64,000 bases of DNA from Periconia sp. R9002 (taxonomy: Eukaryota; Ascomycota; Dothideomycetes; Pleosporales; Periconiaceae), in assembly GCA_023627715.1 (NCBI GenBank), contig JAMAHW010000015.1:186001-250000 (forward strand), given 5' to 3'. This document shows, one piece after another, positions 56,638 to 64,000 of the stretch. The notes beneath the pieces are model-generated. The model saw only the letters and a list, made by a program, of their open reading frames with translations, was not told the DNA's origin and made no database searches. A program made the translations under genes and the position numbers. Positions within the stretch are counted from its first letter, which is position 1; each line of letters starts with the position of its first letter.

Positions 56638-59600
56638 GCGTAGCTTGCTCTTCCATTTTCTTCTTCTTGAGCGAGTTCTCTGATTTGTTTTTTTTTTTGG
56701 CATTATAGCTTTGAATAAGAATAATTGATTCATTTAATCCGTTTTATTCGTCTTTTTTTGTGCTGCGTTGTTTCTGTGGTTTGTTTGAGCATATGTACTC
56801 CTTTTTCTTGGATTGATGAGGTGGAGGTGAAGGTGGAGCTTTGTGGTGGTGCTTCAAAGCCAGGGTCGGGGTTGAGGTGATACATAGTATAGGTACTCAA
56901 TATCTTTGATGCTTCTGTTCCGTTTATCTTTTCTTGGGGGAGGTGGAGTTTTTCTCTTCTTCTATCTCTCTCTCTCTCTATCCGTCCTTTCCGCAAACAA
57001 TCGGTTCCAGTATCACGATATCCATGTATGTACATGTACACGTAAATTTACCTTACTTGACGCCATCATTCACATTAAACGCTAAACGTTCTAACATAGG
57101 GCAATCAGTCCTATAAACAGAGTATCAGCGTAGGTTGGGCTGCGTTGGAGTGCAGTGAGGTACATCTTCTTCTACTTCTTCTCCTTCTCTTTTTTTGACC
57201 TTATATGTGCATGTACCAGAATAACCAGAATGACTAATAAGGGAGAAAGGAAAGGGAAGGGGATATATTTTCTGTGAGATGAGATGGGTGTTGGGTTTTT
57301 GGGTACTGCTACCCTCATCCTGGGTCTTCCTTTCGTGGTCCTTCGTTATGTCAATGTTAGTATCAATTCCAACACAGCCTAGCCTAGCCTAGCCAAGATA
57401 CACCCTTTTTACCCATACACATACCAAAATAGTAAATCTACGTATTATACACAACCGTACATGCCAATTAAGTATATCCGTACGAACGATTCGGTATTAC
57501 TATGTATGTATTAGTACTCCGTCACAATTCGAAAGAAGAGAAAGAAGAGAAGACTCAGTGCCCCTTTTTGTGTGTCCTAGGAATGTAGGATTTGTAGAAG
57601 TATAGATTACTATACTGCACTACCTCAGCGAGGATGAGGGCGTAGTATGTGTAATGTTCTAACTCGTCTCGTTGTTTGGCTTGAGAAAGTTTGGGTTGGT
57701 GTTTCTTTGTTTTGTTTGGGTTTGTGTTTGGGTTTTTTTGTGAGGGGGTCGGGATGGAATTAAAGAGGGAGGGGGTATATGTATATGAAAGAACAAGGTA
57801 GAAGGTTGGAGGTATGTGAAAGAAGGAGAAAGTTGAAAGCCCACGTACAGACACATACTCGCCAAACACTCAAACCTAAATAGGAAAGAACGCGACATTC
57901 TATCTTCTCCTCTTCTACAATGTTTTATTTCTGTTGTAGAGAAAACGGCACAGTTGTAGTATTTTAGTACTGTAGTACCCCCTCTCTCCCCTCTGTTCTT
58001 CCCCTTTCGTCCTTACTTACTCGCTAAAAACAACACCTCTAACACAGATTGTTTACATACATATCGACCGTATACTCACCCACCAGAGCCCATATTACCT
58101 TCCTACCTCACTTTAAACACACTACTTCCTAGTATATAGTCTACGAATGTAAACTTCAGAAATATTATAGGAAAAGAGGAGTTATAACGCTTAGTATCCT
58201 TCCTTAGGGGGTAGGGTTTGGAGAGCTGGAGTGAGTGAAAGGGGAAGGGGGTTATCAGGGATTGATTTGTAGATAGATAGGAGGGTTGAAGGGTTGAAGC
58301 GGGGGAGGGGAAAGAGGTTTATAAGGGTAGAGTGGGGAGTGTTACATACCTAGGTATGTAGTATAGGAACGTGAGCAATAACAGTCATGCGAAGATATAT
58401 TCTTCCTTTGGGGTTACCGTTTCTTTGTATGTAGCTGGATGGTACGTCTTTTCGTCACTATTTGTTGATCGATTGACCTCTTAGGAAGGAAGGGTAGGTT
58501 TTAGTTAAGACACAGAAGAGATTCATATGTTAAAAAATTGTTAACAAGTCGGTAAAGCAGTGATTGTAGTGATCGATGTACGTCTAGAGGCACGTGATTG
58601 TACTCCTGAATCAGATACATAGGTAGGTATTCAGAAGTACCAATATTGAATGATGAGTAAATAGTTCAAGAACGAGCTTCCCCTCTCTTTTTGCTACAGG
58701 TATCGCGGACGAAAAAAAAAAAACTCCTCTCTAAAAACCACTAGGCAGCATACCCACAATGTTTACAGCGCGCCCTTCGAACGAACAAAATCGAGGCCCC
58801 ATTCCAAATCCCTTGATTACTGATCCCGACCCACCACCACCATCTAACCTCCCCCAATTACAATACCCACCAAACCACCCGCAAACACACACATGCATGC
58901 ACATCACTGGGATAAGTGTAGATAATATCATCAGCACACCCACATTCACACACCTCCCATTCTATTCTCAGCACCCATCAATCGATTTCCATTTCCGCAT
59001 CTGCTAACCTCGGCGGGTGGGATTCCGCACATACGCCGCACACGCGAGTACCTTTCCCCCTACCTACCTATCCTCGACGATCCCGCGCGCCGTCGGTGGA
59101 TGGGTGGATAAAGACTCCGCGTGCGCGTTATGCTATGCTTTGAAATCCGTTAACCCCCCCTCCGACTTACTAACACGTCCCGTCTCATAACTAATGGTGG
59201 TGGTTTATTAGCGCAAACCCGTATGTGCTTGCTCGTCCGTGAATTATCAATCAAACTGCACTTGAGAGACGGACGGGAGGAGGGATTTGGATGTTGGGTT
59301 TTTCGTGGGGTTTTGAACGGTCGGTGTTAAATGGGATTTGTGTCGGTGTTATTGCCTAGCGCGATGGGAACTGTGCAAGAAAGTGCGTTAGCATCAAAGG
59401 ATGGATGGATGGATGAATGAAGGATGTTGGAGCGTGTCGTGCTTGTGATTCATAATCCCCACACGTGTCACGGTAGCGCTCCTGTGGAGTGGATTTTGGA
59501 TTTTCTGATCGGATTTGGAGGGAGTTGATTTGCAGGTAATTGCTTGACACTTTGCTCATGAGTAAATGAACCTCGGCGCGGAAATAAAAAATTTGGGGGG

Positions 59601-60786
59601 ATAGAGGTGTGTGTGTAGGGTGGGTGAAGGCCTGCTTTGGGTCGCTCACCGCTGCTCTGGATTATAGCTCCTTTTATGTTTATGAGTGGTGCTTATGAGG
59701 TTGATGAGCGTGCATGCATGTATGCAGGTATGTAGAATGGGGGCAGGGAAGGGATGGGGAGGGAGTATGGGGAATAGTGGGGTGGGGTGGTAGGTGTGTG
59801 AAAAACATTTTGGTTTTGGAGGGAAGAGGAAGATTTCCTACATGTGGGAGTTGAATACGATGGGTTTGAAGCGATATCGGTCAGAATGGACTACTTTGTT
59901 TTTCGTTGACTGATATTGTGTGTGGTGGACTGACCGTAGTATCATTTCCCATCTACCTACTAACGCGCGCTCAAATTCCTCCATCCCGCCCATGTTCCTA
60001 TGAATCCAACTTATCCCATTAACAGACTTTAATCCCCGTATAGTGTCCTACACTTGATGACACGAAATGACTCATCCTACACACAATACCTTTCTCGTCC
60101 ATGATTCCCACTATCCCATCCTATATACCAAGTAGTACACCTACCTAATGCAGTAGAATTCCGCGCGCTCTATACTCCACTCTCCTGCCTCGTTCATCTA
60201 GATTAATTCCTCCTCCACCGTTCTGCAGTTGTGGAGCCCACCGCATATACATGCCTCGCTCGCTCGGGAAGACATTGATGTAAGCCGAAGTAAGCCAGTC
60301 TAACGCATACTTTGCAGTCTCGCTTTGCTCTTGCTATTTTTCCATGCTCTCTTCTTTAGTAGAAGTGAACATGTATTTATCCATCTGTCATCAATATCAA
60401 ACAGTCCAACAGCGTCCTAATAGAGTAAATGCCAAGTGCTCGCTTCACCGATGCACATCCCAGCAATGCTACTCTTACCAATTCGTGTAGTAACGTACTA
60501 AATCATTTGTACTTCGCTACAGGTGCGTATCGTGTGCATTGTTTTTCATTCATGGCGCTGGAACCCGCGAGTGAGCGCGCTTGTAGCGAGTAAAGCGGAG
60601 TGACGAAGCATGTCGAGTAAGCAACCGCGGTCATTATTAAGGATGTAATATGGGCCTTTGTAGGAAAGGGGACCAGGGGCGGGACGGTCCACGATTGTAT
60701 TGGGTAGTAAGGCTAGATAAGAGAGGGAAGTGGCTTAGAAGAGTGTCTGCTACGGAGATGTGGAGTTATCGGGTCGATTGTTGGGT

Positions 60787-60809
60787 TGCGTACGTACGGT
60801 ACGTACGCA
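60787..60809. repeat. Perfect palindrome with 11-bp arms
   Basis: TGCGTACGTAC and GTACGTACGCA flank a single central G. The arms are fully complementary over 11 bp. No gene lies next to it. Confidence 0.85.
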
Positions 60810-61870
60810 CACGTGGTTGAGGACGGAGAATCTTTCTTTTCGTATCGTCGCTTATTGTATGCTGTGTCTTTGTTTAGAGTGAGATTCGAGGGGGGATACA
60901 AGTGTCTGTATTTTCAAAGCTGTTGCCTAGATTATCGTAAAGACGCGAATAGCGTACGTACCGATCTTGCAAGTGGAGTCTCATACATAACGTTATTGCA
61001 TCTGGAATGCTACATCCGTATCTTCCTGAATACCTAGACTCCCAACTTACCCTCAAACAAACGAACTCATCGCTTACACATACACTGTCTCACAATGACA
61101 ATTCTTCCTCTCTCCAGGAACAGGATGAGAATTCGCGGAATGGATTCAGAAAAGGGAAGAAGAGCGACCGAAGCTTAAAGTGCAAACGAGTCAAGCCATG
61201 GCGTACTGTACGAGATGAAGATACCAGCCACACGGCGGCGTACGTAAGCTCTTGCATCTCGGTTGTGGTGCGTCCCAAATGCGGTGAGTGTATTATACTT
61301 CCCACGCAGTAAGCAACAAACTTGGTATAATGGAGGAGTATGAAAGTGGGCGGGGGTAATGTGGTTGGCTGTCCGTGCATAAGGCAAGTTTTCAAATCAA
61401 AACAGGCGACTTAAGGAACGAATTGCGAATCTCAGGATGCGAATGTGAGCGGACGGGGGGCTGCATGGCGGCCGAGGGCGCGGGATTAAAGGGCGCCTCA
61501 GCGGTGGTAAGCTGTTTATCCGTCCCGACACCGCTTGTGCAGCCAGTAGGTGTAAGAAGAGTGAGAAGCTGAAGGCACTTTGTGAGCTGCCGTGTAAGAA
61601 TTACCCACAAGTACTCCTTCGCCGTACAACGCAGTTGGCATTCATTCACAGCTGCATGCATACTTGGACGTGAGGCGCGGCCATGCGTGACTACATACTG
61701 CATGGGGATTGTTTGATCCCTTCTCACTGCCACAGCTATCGCTGTATTATAGGATCACGTACAATTTGCCTGCGGCGGGGGTCCGTTATTGTTGATGGCC
61801 TTGTAAGAGGTATTTTTGAATGGTTGGTTCAGAGGGACGCGCGGTGTGATCTGGAGACGTATTGCAGACG

Positions 61871-61902
61871 TCGCTGTATCGCTATATCGCTGTATCGCTG
61901 TT
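61871..61902. repeat. 8-bp minisatellite, four units
   Basis: Four head-to-tail units of TCGCTGTA, with one base changed in unit 2 and one in unit 4. The repeat is imperfect and lies in gene-poor DNA. Confidence 0.8.
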
Positions 61903-64000
61903 TTGTACGCGAGCTGAACGTCATTGCCCCAGGTTCCAGATATGCATCTCCTGCTGCATGAGCGTGGGGGAAGGGTTGGAAGGATTGCGGTGTGGTGTTT
62001 TATATGTCGAAAGAAAGCGCCGCTTTCGGAAGCCAAACGGCGCGTGCCAGCTAATTTAGCAGATCAATCACCAGCCTCGTCGTTGTACTACAAGGAATCA
62101 CAACCCTACAGCATACATCCTACAATAGCGTTGTACGATGATTTAGCAGAACAATCTCGAACAATCATCGAACGGCGATCCAAGTCGGACGCGAGTTTGC
62201 ACTCGGGCGATTACGAAAAAGACGCGGATTTGTCGGTGTTTCGCGCCTTATTTCCTCCGTGGTCACTCGCGAGGCAGGCAATGGAAAAGGAAGGGGGATA
62301 GTGAGGGGGAGGCATTTTATCCCTCTCAAACGCCATCAGTCGTGATCAGTTGACAGGACTGAGATTTGAGGGGATTTGACCGATAGAATACGTGAATTCA
62401 CCGAACTGACGTATGAGAGGGCTTCGGGATATGGAGGTGGCCCTGTCCGAGGCAACTCTCTCCTCCCCACTGTGCGCTGCAGGTCAGAGTGCAGTGTTAA
62501 TGATTCAAGGTCCATCAATAATACTAGGGCGGGGAAAGGGGAAGACGGCACGCTTCTCGAATTTCTCGTGTACCTTTATAGCTGTCCCTGGAGATCTTTC
62601 GCTCGCCCAGGCGACAGCGTTGTTGTAGCCCTTCGCCACGCTGAACCCTTCCCCACATTGTTGAGCACGCAGAGCGGGAGGGAATGCTTCTCGAAGGAGC
62701 TGAGATCCTACAACCAAAGCGCCGGAAGAGAGAGTGTACTTCGTTCCCGGGCGTGGTCAAATCAAGGAAGCGCACTGTACTTGTACGTACTAGTCGCGGG
62801 AGGCGGAAGTACAGATGGCCGACGTGAGCGGGACCCGAAGGTTTTCGTCCAGTCCCTGCCAAGCGCGTGGGATTCACCCCTGCCTGTGGACAATAAACAT
62901 CTGACCCAATCTTTGTCGGCGGGGTTCATACGGAGACGTGAGAAGTAGGCGAAACTCAGATTCAGGCCAAGTACAAGAGCTGCTAAACCTCGTTACTCGC
63001 AAATATGGTCGCAATTTTCTTGACTGAGCCTTGGGGAATGTGTCATCCGCTCACTTCGCACTCGATATGCTATTGCATGCCATTCTTGGCTAGTAAATAG
63101 GCGAAGGAACCTAGCGCTATGCGATACTCGAGGTTCGTAGCTACTGAGATGCGATTGGCCAGCGTCTCTCACAGCCTGAAGGCCGAGAGTGGATTACGTT
63201 GACAATTCCTTGGGGGAAGGTTAGTGATTCGCACGTTTGTGCATCTCGTAGAGCGCCGTGCCTGGGCTAAGAATTGGCGACCAAAAAGGTAATATCGCTA
63301 CACGCACAGAGTAACGCAATAGTGGGACTCGTGGCTCTTGTGGCTGGTGAACGTCGGATGGTGGTATAACTTTCTTGGCTCTACCTACTTTGTCGGGGAT
63401 CTGGTTTGTATGATAGTTGAACATCTTGTCGATGCTATTAATGAATACTAGATGCAAGTTATCCCGCCCTCGGGGAGATTATGATTGCTGACGTCAACGA
63501 CTACTCGTATCGCCAACAGTCGAAGGTCTTCAAGGGTTGCCTGGCAGACGATACCAGGATGCGTACTTGACTCGAAACCACTTACCACGTGTCCCAATAC
63601 GTGCCCATCAATTGTGGATAACAACACAAGTGAGGCGCGGGGAGAAAACCCTAGGGGTGGAGAAGAAAAAAGCAAAGAAATTACTATGCGATAAGAGTTG
63701 GTAATCGCTGGAAAGTAAACTGGAATTTTGGCACTGCGAAGTTGGTCGGCGGACTCTCGGCACTGGATGCCAATCCGGCGATATCGCGGGGTATTGTTGG
63801 ATTCTCTTGTCAAAGTTTCGATGGTAAAATTTTCTCGATTTTGGTCGACGATCTTGGAGTTAGTGGATGAACAAGCAATGTATTTGTGACGTCTTGATCA
63901 TGCAATGGCTGTTGATAACAAACTCGCAAATGCGACTGCACTACTTGTTTGACGTGAGTGGAATGCTGCCTACACGTGGAGTCTAGACCTATTTTTACGA

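Larger units (their letters stand above)
56638..64000. other. Gene-poor region, about 7.4 kb, to the right edge
   Basis: No gene is supported. There are polypyrimidine and polypurine tracts, a CT repeat near 56965-56980, four GCCTA-like units near 57378-57396, GGAT repeats near 59400-59416, a 23-base palindrome at 60787-60809 and an 8-bp minisatellite at 61871-61902. ORFs such as 61924-62301 (acidic, charged end) and 62376-62948 show no family pattern. No telomere repeat or tRNA was seen. Confidence 0.5.

Noticed and set aside
55864..56733. 289-codon minus-strand ORF across the phosphatase gene
   Set aside because: It is the antisense shadow of GC-rich phosphatase exon 2, with Arg/His and Gly-rich repeats typical of an antisense frame.
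61924..62301. 125-codon frame with a charged, protein-like end
   Set aside because: No ATG at its head, no recognised family and no clear splice partners; insufficient to call a gene.

Overview
The window looks like nuclear DNA of a filamentous ascomycete, most likely a dothideomycete of the Pleosporales type. Short introns (about 45-135 nt) with GTAAGT-like donors, CT-rich leaders, and recognisable fungal housekeeping genes (DOP1, MON1, a Pyp-type tyrosine phosphatase, a Liz1/Fen2-type permease) support this. The order is inferred from overall character and not proven. Spliced gene models below were built by hand by joining frames at canonical splice sites and checking that the frame and the family pattern continue.

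Layout. (1) 0.4-9.5 kb: a same-strand tandem array of one gene family. There are four intact or nearly intact genes, one headless copy fused out of frame to its neighbour, and one C-terminal relic. Each protein has a MEKK1/ZSWIM2-like RING finger that appears to sit inside a BTB-like domain, and each gene has one short intron at an equivalent place. A small basic ORF of unknown function lies inside the array. (2) 10.4-17.3 kb: DOP1 (Golgi/endosome trafficking), divergent from a small single-pass membrane protein with four PPxY motifs. (3) 18.3-21.3 kb: a fusion of an HNH-nuclease-like and an APH-kinase-like domain, with key catalytic residues replaced in both, divergent from a small protein gene broken by frameshifts. 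(4) 21.3-35.7 kb: gene-poor DNA holding one C2H2 zinc-finger gene and an AT-rich stretch. (5) 35.7-47 kb: a metabolic, secreted and membrane gene block: zearalenone-lactonase homologue, AA9 LPMO-like protein, multi-pass membrane protein, M19 dipeptidase, flavin monooxygenase, pantothenate-type permease. (6) 47.9-56.6 kb: MON1 with an unusually long 1.39-kb intron, a PRISE-type reductase, a very small conserved protein, and a tyrosine phosphatase with a probable GC-AG intron. (7) 56.6-64 kb: no gene that I can support, but simple repeats and a perfect palindrome.

The best candidate for something undescribed is the RING-in-BTB tandem family at the left end, which is evolving by duplication, truncation and fusion. 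The doubly degenerate HNH-APH protein is second. Two modules touch ubiquitin biology (the RING array and the PPxY adaptor-like protein), and DOP1 and MON1 both act in membrane traffic, but nothing in the sequence shows that these genes work as one system.
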